Source: Bacteroides sp.
GTDB taxonomy: Bacteria; Bacteroidota; Bacteroidia; Bacteroidales; Bacteroidaceae
DNA length: 64,000 nucleotides
Assembly (NCBI GenBank): GCA_030151885.1
Contig: JASLCG010000029.1
Coordinates: 6,405 to 70,404, forward strand
Reading direction: 5' to 3'
Both the position numbers and the translations under genes were made by a program. The notes beneath the pieces are model-generated. The model did no database searches and was not told the origin of the DNA. It saw only the letters and a program-made list of their open reading frames with translations. Shown piece after piece: positions 27,608 through 36,724 of this stretch (its first letter is position 1; the number at the start of each line of letters is the position of its first letter).

Positions 27608-29473
27608 ATGGCTGAGGACTTAACTAATAAGATAAATTCTAGTGTTGAATATACTGATGATAATATTAGGCATCTAAGTGATATGGAACATATCCGGACG
27701 AGGCCTGGTATGTATATTGGTAAGCTTGGTGATGGAAGTTTTGTAGAAGATGGAATCTATGTATTATTAAAAGAGGTTCTAGACAACAGTATTGACGAAT
27801 TTAAAATGAATTCCGGAACACGTATTGACGTAGAAATTCAAGAAGATTTGAAAGTTACTGTGCGAGATTTTGGACGTGGTATTCCTCAAGGAAAGCTTAT
27901 AGAAGCTGTCAGTGTATTAAATACAGGTGGTAAATACGATAGTAAAGCTTTTAAAAAGAGTGTAGGACTTAATGGTGTTGGTATTAAAGCTGTAAATGCT
28001 CTTAGTGCACACTTTGAAGTGAAAAGTTATAGAGAAGGAAAAGTTCGACATGCTACTTTTGAAAAAGGAAATCTAATATCAGATTCCACTGAACAAACTA
28101 CAGAGAAGAATGGTACCTATATACATTTTATCCCTGACGAGACTCTATTTATAAACTATAGTTTTAGGGATGAGTATATAGAAACTATGCTCAAAAACTA
28201 TACTTACTTGAATGCAGGTCTTATAATAGACTACAATGGAACAAAAATAGAGTCTAAAAATGGATTAGAAGATCTATTAAATGATAATATAACTTCTGAC
28301 CCTCTTTACCCTATTGTTCATATCAAAGGAGAGGATATTGAGATAGCCTTTACTCACATCTCTCAGTATGGTGAAGAGTATTATTCTTTTGTAAATGGTC
28401 AACATACAACCCAAGGAGGAACACATCAAAGTGCCTTTAAAGAACATATTGCTAGAACGATAAGAGATTATTATGGCAAAAATCATGACCTGTCTGATAT
28501 TAGGAATGGTATTGTAGCTGCTATTGCAATTAATGTTGAGGAACCGATGTTTGAGAGTCAAACAAAAATTAAATTAGGCTCTACACATATGTTCCCTAAT
28601 GGGCCAACGGTAAACAAATATGTAGGAGATTTTATAAAAGTAGAAGTTGATAACTACTTGCATAAATTTACGAAAGTTGCGGATGTACTTTTAAAGAAGG
28701 TACAAGAGTCAGAAAAAGAGCGAAAAGCTATAGCTGGTGTTACTAGAATAGCTCGTGAACGTGCAAAAAAAGCTAACCTACATAATAAAAAACTAAGAGA
28801 TTGTAGGATACATTTGAACGACTCTAAAGGAGATAGACAAGAGGAGTCTTCTATCTTTATTACAGAGGGTGATTCTGCTAGTGGATCTATAACCAAGAGT
28901 AGAGATGTCAATACTCAAGCTGTTTTTAGTTTGCGTGGTAAGCCATTAAACTCTTATGGGCTTACTAAAAAAATTGTGTACGAGAATGAAGAGTTTAATC
29001 TTCTTCAGGCAGCTCTAAACATTGAGGATGGGATAGACGGCTTACGTTATAATAAAGTAATTATTGCTACCGATGCTGACGTTGACGGTATGCATATTAG
29101 ACTATTACTAATAACTTTCTTTTTACAGTTCTTCCCAGACTTAATTAAAAAAGGACATGTGTATATTTTACAGACACCTTTGTTTAGAGTTAGGAATAAA
29201 AAAGAGACTAGATATTGTTACACCGAAGAGGAGCGAGTTGAGGCTATATCAGACTTAGGTCCTAATCCTGAAATTACGAGATTTAAGGGGTTAGGTGAAA
29301 TTTCGCCCAATGAGTTTAAGCACTTTATCAATGAAAATATATCCTTAGAACAAGTTAAGTGGAGAAAAACAGACTCTGTAAATGACTTACTTGAATTCTA
29401 TATGGGTAAGAATACAATAGAGCGTCAAGAGTTTATTATTGAAAATCTAGTAGTTGAAGAAGATATTGCATAG
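27608..29473 (+). CDS. parE: Type IIA topoisomerase subunit B (topoisomerase IV ParE type)
   Basis: A 621-residue ATPase subunit of a type IIA topoisomerase. The GHKL ATP-binding region has [10 protein letters not shown] (catalytic Glu and the Asn Mg ligand), DFGRGIPQG and [14 protein letters not shown]. The transducer follows, then the TOPRIM domain with EGDSASGSI and [13 protein letters not shown], and a short C-terminus with RFKGLGEI. The short length and lack of the gyrase B insert favour ParE (topoisomerase IV, chromosome decatenation) over GyrB. No parC is adjacent in this window. It is packed between a GNAT-like gene and coaD. Confidence 0.9.
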   Translation: MAEDLTNKINSSVEYTDDNIRHLSDMEHIRTRPGMYIGKLGDGSFVEDGIYVLLKEVLDNSIDEFKMNSGTRIDVEIQEDLKVTVRDFGRGIPQGKLIEAVSVLNTGGKYDSKAFKKSVGLNGVGIKAVNALSAHFEVKSYREGKVRHATFEKGNLISDSTEQTTEKNGTYIHFIPDETLFINYSFRDEYIETMLKNYTYLNAGLIIDYNGTKIESKNGLEDLLNDNITSDPLYPIVHIKGEDIEIAFTHISQYGEEYYSFVNGQHTTQGGTHQSAFKEHIARTIRDYYGKNHDLSDIRNGIVAAIAINVEEPMFESQTKIKLGSTHMFPNGPTVNKYVGDFIKVEVDNYLHKFTKVADVLLKKVQESEKERKAIAGVTRIARERAKKANLHNKKLRDCRIHLNDSKGDRQEESSIFITEGDSASGSITKSRDVNTQAVFSLRGKPLNSYGLTKKIVYENEEFNLLQAALNIEDGIDGLRYNKVIIATDADVDGMHIRLLLITFFLQFFPDLIKKGHVYILQTPLFRVRNKKETRYCYTEEERVEAISDLGPNPEITRFKGLGEISPNEFKHFINENISLEQVKWRKTDSVNDLLEFYMGKNTIERQEFIIENLVVEEDIA

Positions 29474-29474
29474 T

Positions 29475-29927
29475 ATGAAAAGAGCTATATTTCCAGGGAC
29501 ATTTGATCCATTTACAGTTGGTCATGAATCAATTGTAAAAAGGGCATTAACTTTTATGGATGAAGTAATAATAGCAGTAGGAGTAAATGAAGCTAAACAA
29601 GCTCATCTTTCTGTTCAAAATAGAGTAGAATCTATAATTCAGTTTTATAAAGATAACCCACGAGTTAAAGTGTGCTCATACAATACGCTAACAGTTGACT
29701 TTGCTAAACTTGTTGATGCACAGTTTATTGTTCGAGGAATACGCACAGTTAAAGACTTTGAATATGAAGAATCTATTGCTGATGTAAATAGAAAACTAAC
29801 AGGTATAGAAACCATACTACTTTTTACAGAACCAGAGTTAAGTTGTATAAGTTCTACAGTAGTAAGGGAATTATTAGCTTATGGAAAAGATATTAGTCGT
29901 TTTATACCTAAAGGTTTCAAGCTTTGA
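29475..29927 (+). CDS. coaD: Phosphopantetheine adenylyltransferase
   Basis: ATG 29475 lies 1 bp after the parE stop and gives a 150-residue protein starting [19 protein letters not shown]; an upstream TTG at 29454 would add seven residues and is not needed. The TxGH nucleotidyltransferase motif is TVGH, and the second signature is [10 protein letters not shown]. CoaD adenylates 4'-phosphopantetheine in the fourth step of coenzyme A synthesis. The stop overlaps the TTG start of the S41 protease gene. Confidence 0.95.
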   Translation: MKRAIFPGTFDPFTVGHESIVKRALTFMDEVIIAVGVNEAKQAHLSVQNRVESIIQFYKDNPRVKVCSYNTLTVDFAKLVDAQFIVRGIRTVKDFEYEESIADVNRKLTGIETILLFTEPELSCISSTVVRELLAYGKDISRFIPKGFKL

Positions 29928-31432
29928 ACAGTAAATACTTAAAAATTTTAGCTCTCTTTTTTAGCTTATGTTCTTGTTGTGTAAGCTATGCTCAAAAAAG
30001 TTCTAATGAATTGAAAAAAAAGCTTCAGCTGGCCGAAACCATGATAAACCAATATTATGTTGAGCCAATTGATGAGTCTAAACTAGTAGAAAGTGCAATT
30101 CATGGAATGATAAAAGAACTAGATCCATATTCTAGTTATCAGACTGCTTATGATGTTGAAGTATATAACGAGTATTTGGAGGGTAAATTTTATGGCTTAG
30201 GTTTAGAGTATAGAATAGTAAAAGATACCCTATTAGTTATCAATACTTTGTCAAATAGTCCAGCAGAAAATGCTTCGCTCCATGCAGGAGATAAGATATT
30301 CAAAATTAATGGTGCCTCTATTCCACCTAAAGACGAAGACCTATTAAAACTTCTTCGAGGACCAAAGAATAGCAAAATAGCTCTTACTTTAGAAAGGTAT
30401 GGTATACCAGAGCCTTTTGAATTAACTCTTAAAAGAGGTAAAATTGAAGTCTCTAGCATAGATGCATCTTTTGTATATGAAGATACAGGTTATATTAAGT
30501 TAGCTAGATTTACCAAAGACACAGGGAAAGATTTTGAATCACATTTGAAGACCTTGATAAAGCAAGGCTTTAAGCATTTAATCTTAGATTTAAGAGGAAA
30601 TGGTGGAGGGCTTCTGTCTGAATCTATATCTGTTACAAATCAATTTTTACAAGCTAAGCAAGAAATCGTTTCAGCAAAAGGTAATGCAGTGAATATTGGA
30701 AGCTTCTATGCAAAAGGTAATGGATTATATCAGTATGGAGATCTTATTGTTTTAGTAGATAGTGTAACAGCTTCTGCCAGTGAAATAGTAGCTGGCGCCT
30801 TACAAGATTGGGATAGAGCTCTTATAATAGGACAAAAGACTTATGGTAAAGGTTTAGTACAACGACCTATAGAGTTGCCAGATAATTCTAGAATCAATTT
30901 AACCATAGCTCATTATTATACTCCAGTGGGTAGATGTATTCAACGATTTTATAAGCCGTTATCTATCATTGATAACTATAAGGGCAATAGAGAATACAAG
31001 TCAAACACTTTTTATTCAAAAATATTAAATAAGCCTATTAATGGTGGTGGAGGAATTGTTCCAGATGTAATGATCTCATCATCAAGGTATTTTGAAAATA
31101 TAAAAGATATTTTAGAGATACTTAGTAGTGAACAGTTTAGCCTTATTCTAACTCAATATTTGGTTATTAATAAAGCTCTTATTGATATCAACTATGGTAC
31201 AAATATAGATCTTTTTTTTGCAGATTATCATATTAGAAATACTGTATTAAGACTAAAAATAGACAATTTGTTATCCAACCTTAAGGTCAACTTATCTGGC
31301 TTTGATAGGGCACAACTAGATCTTTATATAAAAAGCCACATTGCAAGTAGGGTGTGGGGTAAGGAGAGTTTTTATCGTGGAATGTTTATAGCTGATAACT
31401 ATATTAAAGAAGCATTAAAAATATTAAACTAA
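29924..31432 (+). CDS. S41 family C-terminal processing peptidase with PDZ domain
   Basis: A 502-residue protein. The start is TTG 29924, overlapping the coaD stop by 4 bp; the next ATG lies after the signal peptide, so TTG is supported by the export signal it restores (CSCCVSYAQ, cleavage near residue 24). Order: helical N-terminal segment, PDZ domain at ~85-165 ([13 protein letters not shown]-like [20 protein letters not shown]), then the protease domain with [13 protein letters not shown], the nucleophile Ser in [14 protein letters not shown] and the general-base Lys in [11 protein letters not shown]. It acts in the periplasm on C-termini of envelope proteins; the substrate is unknown. Its end overlaps the convergent permease gene by 9 bp. 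Confidence 0.9.
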   Translation: MNSKYLKILALFFSLCSCCVSYAQKSSNELKKKLQLAETMINQYYVEPIDESKLVESAIHGMIKELDPYSSYQTAYDVEVYNEYLEGKFYGLGLEYRIVKDTLLVINTLSNSPAENASLHAGDKIFKINGASIPPKDEDLLKLLRGPKNSKIALTLERYGIPEPFELTLKRGKIEVSSIDASFVYEDTGYIKLARFTKDTGKDFESHLKTLIKQGFKHLILDLRGNGGGLLSESISVTNQFLQAKQEIVSAKGNAVNIGSFYAKGNGLYQYGDLIVLVDSVTASASEIVAGALQDWDRALIIGQKTYGKGLVQRPIELPDNSRINLTIAHYYTPVGRCIQRFYKPLSIIDNYKGNREYKSNTFYSKILNKPINGGGGIVPDVMISSSRYFENIKDILEILSSEQFSLILTQYLVINKALIDINYGTNIDLFFADYHIRNTVLRLKIDNLLSNLKVNLSGFDRAQLDLYIKSHIASRVWGKESFYRGMFIADNYIKEALKILN

Positions 31433-32647
31433 AATTCTTTTACTTAAGTATCTAATTGGATAAGCTACCGAAATAAATCCTACACAAATAACAGTTGTAG
31501 CTGTTATAACAACATCTGTTAGTTGTAAACTAACAGGGTAAGTAGAGGTGATGAACTGTCCCCCACTTCCAAGTTTTATTATACCAAAGTAGTCTTGTAT
31601 TAAAACCAGTAATATCCCTAAGAAGAGGCCAATAAAGGTTCCTATTAGTGTAATTATTCTTCCCTCTATCAGGAATATTTTAGAAATATTTTTTTTACTA
31701 GCTCCTAAGTTCATTAGAATTTGCATATCTTCTTTCTTTTCAATGATTAACATTGATAATGAACTGATAATATTGAAAGAAGCTATTAATACAATAAAGG
31801 TTAGAAACAAATACGATATTAGTTTTTCAACTTTCATTATATTAAACACATCGGTTTGTTGCTCGTATCTATTCAAAACCTTATACTCTGAACCAAGTAG
31901 GGATTGTAGGTGTTTTTGAGCCAGTTTAAGATCTGTGTTAGCTTCAAATTTAAGCTCAATAGCTGTTGCTAAGTTCCGATAACCATATAGTTGTTCTACA
32001 AAATCAAGAGAGCATATAATGTAATGTGCATCATATTTGGGCTGGTTAACAGCAAATAATACCCCTGGAAGGTATAAATAATTTTTATTGAAAGATGAAG
32101 ATGGGTTAGCCATGTTTACGCGGCCTTTTTTAGGAGCATAAATTTCAAGAGGGAAGGCTGAATAGACTCCTGTACTAAGGTTTCCTGCAAGTTCAACTCC
32201 GGGAATACCGTAGTTTACTACACTATCTTTCAGTTTAAAAACACCCTTACCAATAAGTAATGTATTGATATCTGTTACATGGTGAAAGTACTCATCAACG
32301 CCTTTTAAAGTAACCATATTTTGGTTGTCTTTAAATTTCACCATTGCATTTTCCTCTAAAGTAACAGTGTATTTATCTAGGTTTTTTACCGATTGGATTT
32401 TTTTAAGTAAAAGAGAATCTACCTGAATAAACTTAGCCTGTTGTGGCATGACTTTTAACTCAGGGTCAAATGCTGTGAAGAAGCTAGCAACAGAGTCTTG
32501 AAAACCATTAAATACCGATAAGGTACATATAAGGGTAAGTGTTGCTAAAGCTATTCCACAGATTGATATTGTCGATATAACATTGATTGCGTTATGCTTC
32601 TTTTTGGAAAAAAGATAACGCAAAGCTATGTTCAATTCTAGTTTCAC
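31424..32647 (-). CDS. FtsX-like ABC transporter permease (LolC/LolE family)
   Basis: A 407-residue inner-membrane permease of the lipoprotein-releasing (LolC/E) type. It has one N-terminal membrane segment (NVISTISICGIALATLTLIC), a periplasmic domain at ~50-270, and three C-terminal membrane segments of the FtsX/MacB fold (LIEKKEDMQILMNLGASKKN lies in the cytoplasmic coupling loop). LolCDE extracts mature lipoproteins from the inner membrane. The ATPase (LolD) is not next to it, as is common in Bacteroidetes. It overlaps rbfA upstream by 4 bp (ATGA) and the S41 gene tail to tail. Confidence 0.88.
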   Translation of the reverse strand: MKLELNIALRYLFSKKKHNAINVISTISICGIALATLTLICTLSVFNGFQDSVASFFTAFDPELKVMPQQAKFIQVDSLLLKKIQSVKNLDKYTVTLEENAMVKFKDNQNMVTLKGVDEYFHHVTDINTLLIGKGVFKLKDSVVNYGIPGVELAGNLSTGVYSAFPLEIYAPKKGRVNMANPSSSFNKNYLYLPGVLFAVNQPKYDAHYIICSLDFVEQLYGYRNLATAIELKFEANTDLKLAQKHLQSLLGSEYKVLNRYEQQTDVFNIMKVEKLISYLFLTFIVLIASFNIISSLSMLIIEKKEDMQILMNLGASKKNISKIFLIEGRIITLIGTFIGLFLGILLVLIQDYFGIIKLGSGGQFITSTYPVSLQLTDVVITATTVICVGFISVAYPIRYLSKRILV

Positions 32648-32976
32648 TTTAATAATTCTTCTATTCGAGCAGCATAGTCTAAAGAATCGTCAATAAAGAA
32701 TTTTAATTCAGGTATAATTCTTAACTGATGACGAACTCTTTTACCTAAGTCAAAGCGTATTTGACTAGCATTTTCTGAAATAGCTTTTAAAAGCTCACTT
32801 CTTTTATCATTAGGGAAAATACTTAAATATACTCTTGCTATACTTAGATCTGGGCTGATTTTAACACCACTAATAGATATTATAACACCTCTTGTAGCTT
32901 TTGTTTGAAGTAAAAAAAGTTCACCTAATTCTTTCTGTATAAGTCTAGATATTCTTTCTTGTCTTGTTGTTTCCAT
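32644..32976 (-). CDS. rbfA: Ribosome-binding factor A
   Basis: A 110-residue protein of normal length. METTRQERISRLIQKELGEL opens the KH-like fold, SGVKISPDLSIARVYLSIF lies in the middle, and the conserved LGKRVRHQLRIIPELKFF is near the end, followed by DDSLDYAARIEELL. It binds 30S precursors and aids 16S rRNA 5' end maturation. The end overlaps the permease gene by 4 bp, and the O-methyltransferase ends 8 bp upstream, so the three are cotranscribed. Confidence 0.95.
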   Translation of the reverse strand: METTRQERISRLIQKELGELFLLQTKATRGVIISISGVKISPDLSIARVYLSIFPNDKRSELLKAISENASQIRFDLGKRVRHQLRIIPELKFFIDDSLDYAARIEELLK

Positions 32977-32984
32977 ATATAATT

Positions 32985-33623
32985 TTACAATTTTCTAATC
33001 ATTGTTAAGCCATCGCGCAAAGGTAATATAACTTTTTCAACTCTTTTGTCATTTGCAATATAGTTATTGAAAGCTTTTATACCAATAGTTTGCCAGTCAT
33101 TGTCCTTTGGTGTTTCTGTCACATGTCCGTCCCATAGTGTATTATCAGCTAGTATATATCCACCTTTTGATAAATTGGCTAGAACCATCTCATAATAAGC
33201 AATATAGTCTCTTTTGTCTCCATCTACGAATGCCATATCAAAAGTTATACCCAATTTAGGTACTACTTCAAGGGCATTTCCTATAATAAACTCTATTTGT
33301 TTAGCATAGGGAGAGTTTTCTAGCCAAGGGCGTGTAAAATCCTCCTGCTCATCATTAATTTCAAAAGTGTAGAGTTTTCCTTCTGGTTGTAGTCCTTCGG
33401 CCATACATAGAGCAGAGTAGCCACTATAGGTTCCTATTTCTAGGATATAGTTAGGGCGAATCATTTGAGTTAACATTTTCAAGATTCGCCCCTGTATGTG
33501 TCCAGAGGCCATTCTAGGACGTAAAAGATTAACATGAGTAGCCCTTATTAGGGCTTTTAAGTAATCGTTTTCGCTGTCGCTATGTTCTTCTATATAGCGA
33601 TCCAAAGCCTCGGAATTTGTCAT
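32985..33623 (-). CDS. O-methyltransferase (class I, SAM-dependent)
   Basis: A 212-residue cytoplasmic methyltransferase of the O-methyltransferase family 3 (catechol/caffeoyl-CoA type). Seen: the helical lid with RPRMASGHIQGRILKMLTQM, motif I ILEIGTYSGYSALCMAEGL, YTFEIND for the ribose-binding acidic residue, FDMAFVDGDKRDYIAYYEM with the metal-binding Asp, and GGYILADNTLWDGHV. The substrate is unknown; related bacterial enzymes include TrmR-like tRNA hydroxyuridine methyltransferases, which is a plausible alternative. It lies between pyk (16 bp) and rbfA (8 bp). Confidence 0.9.
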   Translation of the reverse strand: MTNSEALDRYIEEHSDSENDYLKALIRATHVNLLRPRMASGHIQGRILKMLTQMIRPNYILEIGTYSGYSALCMAEGLQPEGKLYTFEINDEQEDFTRPWLENSPYAKQIEFIIGNALEVVPKLGITFDMAFVDGDKRDYIAYYEMVLANLSKGGYILADNTLWDGHVTETPKDNDWQTIGIKAFNNYIANDKRVEKVILPLRDGLTMIRKL

Positions 33624-33639
33624 TAATAAAGTTTGTTAT

Positions 33640-35094
33640 TTATAGATAACGGTTTTTATTAGGTAATACATACTCTTTTCCTTCATTCTCAAGAACGTCT
33701 CCAACAGTGTTTATTTCTAAGAAAGAAGTTTTAGTGTTTCTTTTACCACCACTTAAGTAGCAAACCATTTCATCTTCAGAAAGACGACCTTCATTTAAAA
33801 GGTGTTGAAGTGCTGCAAAGTAGTATTCTTGTCCATTTGCTTTTTCTGGCATAAACATAGCTTCTACACCATATGATAGGGCTAAGTGACGCAGAGTTTT
33901 CTCTTTGTAACAGATAGCAAGTACAGGACATTTACCACGGAATGCTGCTAGGTTACGCGCTGTTTTACCACTAAAGCTATCTGTAATAATTGCTCCAATC
34001 TTCATTAACTGTGAAGCTTTAACAGCTTGTTTAGCTAAGAATGCAGTAACATCAGGATTAACTAATGGAACCTTAATATCGTTTTCGTCTAATTTATCAG
34101 CTTCAGCTTGTGCAGCAATAGTAGCCATAGTTCTAACAGCTTCAACAGGATATTTACCATAAGCAGTTTCACCACTTAACATAAGAGCGTCTGTTCTATA
34201 GTAAATAGCATTTGCAATATCTGTAACCTCAGCACGTGTTGGACGTGGGTTTCCAATCATTGTATGAAGCATTTGTGTTGCTACAATAACAGGCTTTTTA
34301 GCAAGGATACATTTTTTAATGATAATACGTTGGATACCAGGTATACGTTCTTGAGGAACCTCAATACCTAAATCACCACGTGCAATCATGATACCGTCTG
34401 CGTGTTCAATAATTTCATCAATATTATCAATACCTTCTTGATTTTCAATTTTAGCTATAATTTTGATATCGCTATTATGTTCGTCAAGAATTTCTTTGAT
34501 ATCGTAGATATCTTGTCTGTTTCTAACGAAAGAGTGTGCTATAAAATCAATGTCTTTTTTAATAGCAAAAAGTATATTGCTTTTATCTTTTTCTGTTAAT
34601 GAAGGTAAGTTAATACGTACTCCTGGAACGTTAACACTCTTACGGCTTGAAAGCGTAGAGTCGTTCATTACTTCACAAACTAAACTGTTATTTTCTCTTT
34701 TTATAACTTTTAGATCGATTTCACCATCATCGATAAGAATATGGTATCCTTCATTTACATCATTAACAAAACCTGGATAAGAAACTGCAATACACTCTTT
34801 TGTTGTAGTTCTAGCAGGATCTCCTACGATAGTAACTTGCTCTCCTGTTTTATAGTCAATTGAGTTTTCACAAGCAGTAGTTCTTACTTCTGGACCTTTT
34901 GTATCAATTAAAAGAGCAATTCTATTTGATACTTGTCTAGCATTTTCAATAAGTACTTCAAGTCCTTCTTGTGAGGCATGCGCAGTATTCATACGAACTA
35001 CGTTCATACCAGCTTCATAAAGTTGTTTGATGAAATCTACATCGCAACGTCTATCCGAGATAGAAGCTACTATTTTAGTTTGTTTGAGCATCAT
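33640..35094 (-). CDS. pyk: Pyruvate kinase
   Basis: A 484-residue glycolytic enzyme converting PEP and ADP to pyruvate and ATP. Motifs: AGMNVVRMNTAHAS (substrate-binding Arg), LIDTKGPEVRT, IAKIENQEGIDNIDEI with the catalytic Lys, MIARGDLGIEVP with metal ligands, and ATQMLHTMIGNPRPTRAEV. The C-terminal effector domain spans ~350-475. Two adjacent ATGs (35094 and 35091) make the start ambiguous by one residue. It lies 47 bp after aroQ on the same strand and may be in its transcript. Confidence 0.96.
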   Translation of the reverse strand: MMLKQTKIVASISDRRCDVDFIKQLYEAGMNVVRMNTAHASQEGLEVLIENARQVSNRIALLIDTKGPEVRTTACENSIDYKTGEQVTIVGDPARTTTKECIAVSYPGFVNDVNEGYHILIDDGEIDLKVIKRENNSLVCEVMNDSTLSSRKSVNVPGVRINLPSLTEKDKSNILFAIKKDIDFIAHSFVRNRQDIYDIKEILDEHNSDIKIIAKIENQEGIDNIDEIIEHADGIMIARGDLGIEVPQERIPGIQRIIIKKCILAKKPVIVATQMLHTMIGNPRPTRAEVTDIANAIYYRTDALMLSGETAYGKYPVEAVRTMATIAAQAEADKLDENDIKVPLVNPDVTAFLAKQAVKASQLMKIGAIITDSFSGKTARNLAAFRGKCPVLAICYKEKTLRHLALSYGVEAMFMPEKANGQEYYFAALQHLLNEGRLSEDEMVCYLSGGKRNTKTSFLEINTVGDVLENEGKEYVLPNKNRYL

Positions 35095-35141
35095 AATAAT
35101 TATATTTATATTTAAAATTTTTCAATTTAAAAATTAATTCA

Positions 35142-35558
35142 TTAGTCAATAAGGGCCTCAAGGGCAAGTTGGTAGGATTTTAAGCCAAAACCACAGATTA
35201 CTCCTTTACAGCCAGCGGCAATCATAGAGTGATGCCTATAAGCTTCTCGGGCTTGTGTGTTTGAAATATGTACTTCGATTACGGGTGCGGGAACTGCTCG
35301 AATGGCATCTAAAAGAGCAATTGAAGTGTGTGTATATGCTCCGGCATTAAGAATAATACCATCATATAAGAATCCAACTTCTTGTATCTTGTCTATTAGT
35401 TCTCCTTCGATATTTGATTGAAAATATGATAGGTCAATGTCAGGATATGTCTTAACCAAATGTTTAAAATAATCTTTGACAGATTGGACTCCATATATCG
35501 TAGGTTCACGTTTTCCTACTAAATTGATGTTTGGTCCATTAATAATGAGAACTTTCAT
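35142..35558 (-). CDS. aroQ: Type II 3-dehydroquinate dehydratase
   Basis: A 138-residue enzyme of the shikimate pathway that dehydrates 3-dehydroquinate to 3-dehydroshikimate. The type II signature is clear: IINGPNINLVGKREPTIYG with the catalytic Tyr and Arg, ILNAGAYTHTSIALLDA, EVHISNTQAREAYRHHS, and GVICGFG. Length is normal. It is first of the minus-strand run to pyk and the O-methyltransferase, and divergent from xerD, with which it shares a 71-bp promoter region. Confidence 0.95.
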   Translation of the reverse strand: MKVLIINGPNINLVGKREPTIYGVQSVKDYFKHLVKTYPDIDLSYFQSNIEGELIDKIQEVGFLYDGIILNAGAYTHTSIALLDAIRAVPAPVIEVHISNTQAREAYRHHSMIAAGCKGVICGFGLKSYQLALEALID

Positions 35559-35582
35559 TTTCTATAATCGTATCTTATTTGA

Positions 35583-35590
35583 TATCTTTG
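35583..35590 (+). promoter_or_regulatory. Candidate -7 element for xerD
   Basis: TATCTTTG on the plus strand, 39 bp before the xerD start. The predicted transcript start near 35597 runs into the oppositely oriented aroQ element. Confidence 0.55.
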
Positions 35591-35611
35591 TTTAGAAATT
35601 GATATTATCTT

Positions 35612-35619
35612 GCAAAGAT
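35612..35619 (-). promoter_or_regulatory. Candidate -7 element for aroQ
   Basis: CAAAGATA on the plus strand reads TATCTTTG on the minus strand, 53 bp upstream of the aroQ start. It faces the xerD element head-on. Confidence 0.55.
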
Positions 35620-35629
35620 ATTAAATTTT

Positions 35630-36553
35630 ATGGTAAAAACAGATTTTTCACTCAATAACAAACAACTTTCTACAGTTGTTTTGGAATATAAGCAATATCT
35701 TCAATTAGAAAAGTCTCTATCTGAGAATACTTTGGAAGCATATATGTCTGATCTAGAAAAGATTGTATCATTTTGTAGAGCAGAAAACACCCCTATTTTT
35801 AATTTGTCTTTAAATGATTTGCACAGCTTTGTTGCTGGTCTTCATGACATTGGAATACACCCTCGCTCTCAAGCAAGAATTATTTCAGGAGTAAAATCTT
35901 TTTTTAGCTACTTATTAATGGAGGGTATCATAGAAAATGACCCTTCTAGCTTATTAGAGACTCCTAAAATAGGATTTAAAATTCCCGAAGTTCTATCATT
36001 AGATGAAGTCGATCGTATAATTGCCTGTGTTGATGTAAGCACAGACGAAGGGCAGAGAAATCGTGCTATTATAGAGACTCTATACAGCTGTGGCTTGCGT
36101 GTGTCGGAATTAACGGGTTTAAAAATATCAAATATTTACTTTGAAGAGGAGTTCATAATGGTAGATGGGAAAGGTAAAAAGCAGAGGCTTGTACCAATAT
36201 CAGGGAAAGCTATAAATGAAATCAAAAACTATCTCTATGTAAGAAATTTAATGCCTGTTCAAAAAGGATTTGAAGATATACTATATCTTAATAGAAGAGG
36301 AAAAAGCTTATCTAGGGTAATGATATTTAATATTATAAAAAGATACACCAGTGAATCAGGAATTAGAAAGAATGTAAGCCCTCACACTTTTAGGCATTCA
36401 TTTGCTACTCACTTACTTGAAGGAGGAGCAAATCTAAGAGCAATACAAAGTATGTTAGGACATGAATCTATTGTGACAACTGAAATTTATACCCATTTAG
36501 ATAAAACAAGAATTCGTCAAGAAATTTTGGAATATCACCCAAGAAATAAGTAA
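35630..36553 (+). CDS. xerD: Tyrosine recombinase XerD
   Basis: A 307-residue tyrosine recombinase. The N-terminal SAM-like core-binding domain is at ~10-100 (LEKSLSENTLEAYMSDLEK). The catalytic domain has Arg in YSCGLRVSELTGL, His/Arg in HTFRHSFATHLLEGGA, a second His in MLGHESIVTTEIYTHL, and the nucleophile Tyr in IYTHL. Length and motifs match the chromosomal XerC/D enzymes that resolve chromosome dimers at dif. A lone, well-conserved copy far from any element favours the housekeeping role over a mobile-element integrase. It is divergent from aroQ. Confidence 0.92.
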   Translation: MVKTDFSLNNKQLSTVVLEYKQYLQLEKSLSENTLEAYMSDLEKIVSFCRAENTPIFNLSLNDLHSFVAGLHDIGIHPRSQARIISGVKSFFSYLLMEGIIENDPSSLLETPKIGFKIPEVLSLDEVDRIIACVDVSTDEGQRNRAIIETLYSCGLRVSELTGLKISNIYFEEEFIMVDGKGKKQRLVPISGKAINEIKNYLYVRNLMPVQKGFEDILYLNRRGKSLSRVMIFNIIKRYTSESGIRKNVSPHTFRHSFATHLLEGGANLRAIQSMLGHESIVTTEIYTHLDKTRIRQEILEYHPRNK

Positions 36554-36662
36554 ATTAGTATAAAAATGATTGTTATTTTACTTTTCGAGTAGAATAATGA
36601 TAATAAAAGAATTAGAGTAGATAAAAAATATTAATTTTACTCGCATTTGATGTTGAATACTT

Positions 36663-36694
36663 TTTGTAGTTACACTTTGTATTTAATATCTTTG
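36663..36694 (+). promoter_or_regulatory. Strong Bacteroides-type promoter of the TPR lipoprotein gene
   Basis: TTTG (36663-36666), 20 bp, then TATCTTTG (36687-36694): both elements match the Bacteroides consensus exactly. The transcript would start near 36701, which supports the gene start at 36725 rather than any upstream frame. Confidence 0.8.
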
Positions 36695-36724
36695 TATGAG
36701 ATTATAAACATTAAATTTAAGCCA

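Noticed and set aside
35630..36553. Phage or mobile-element integrase
   Set aside because: The protein has the length and motifs of housekeeping XerC/D, and no element genes or attachment repeats are nearby.
36647..36724. Upstream extension of the TPR lipoprotein gene to 36647
   Set aside because: The extension runs across a full consensus promoter and precedes a well-formed lipoprotein signal at ATG 36725.
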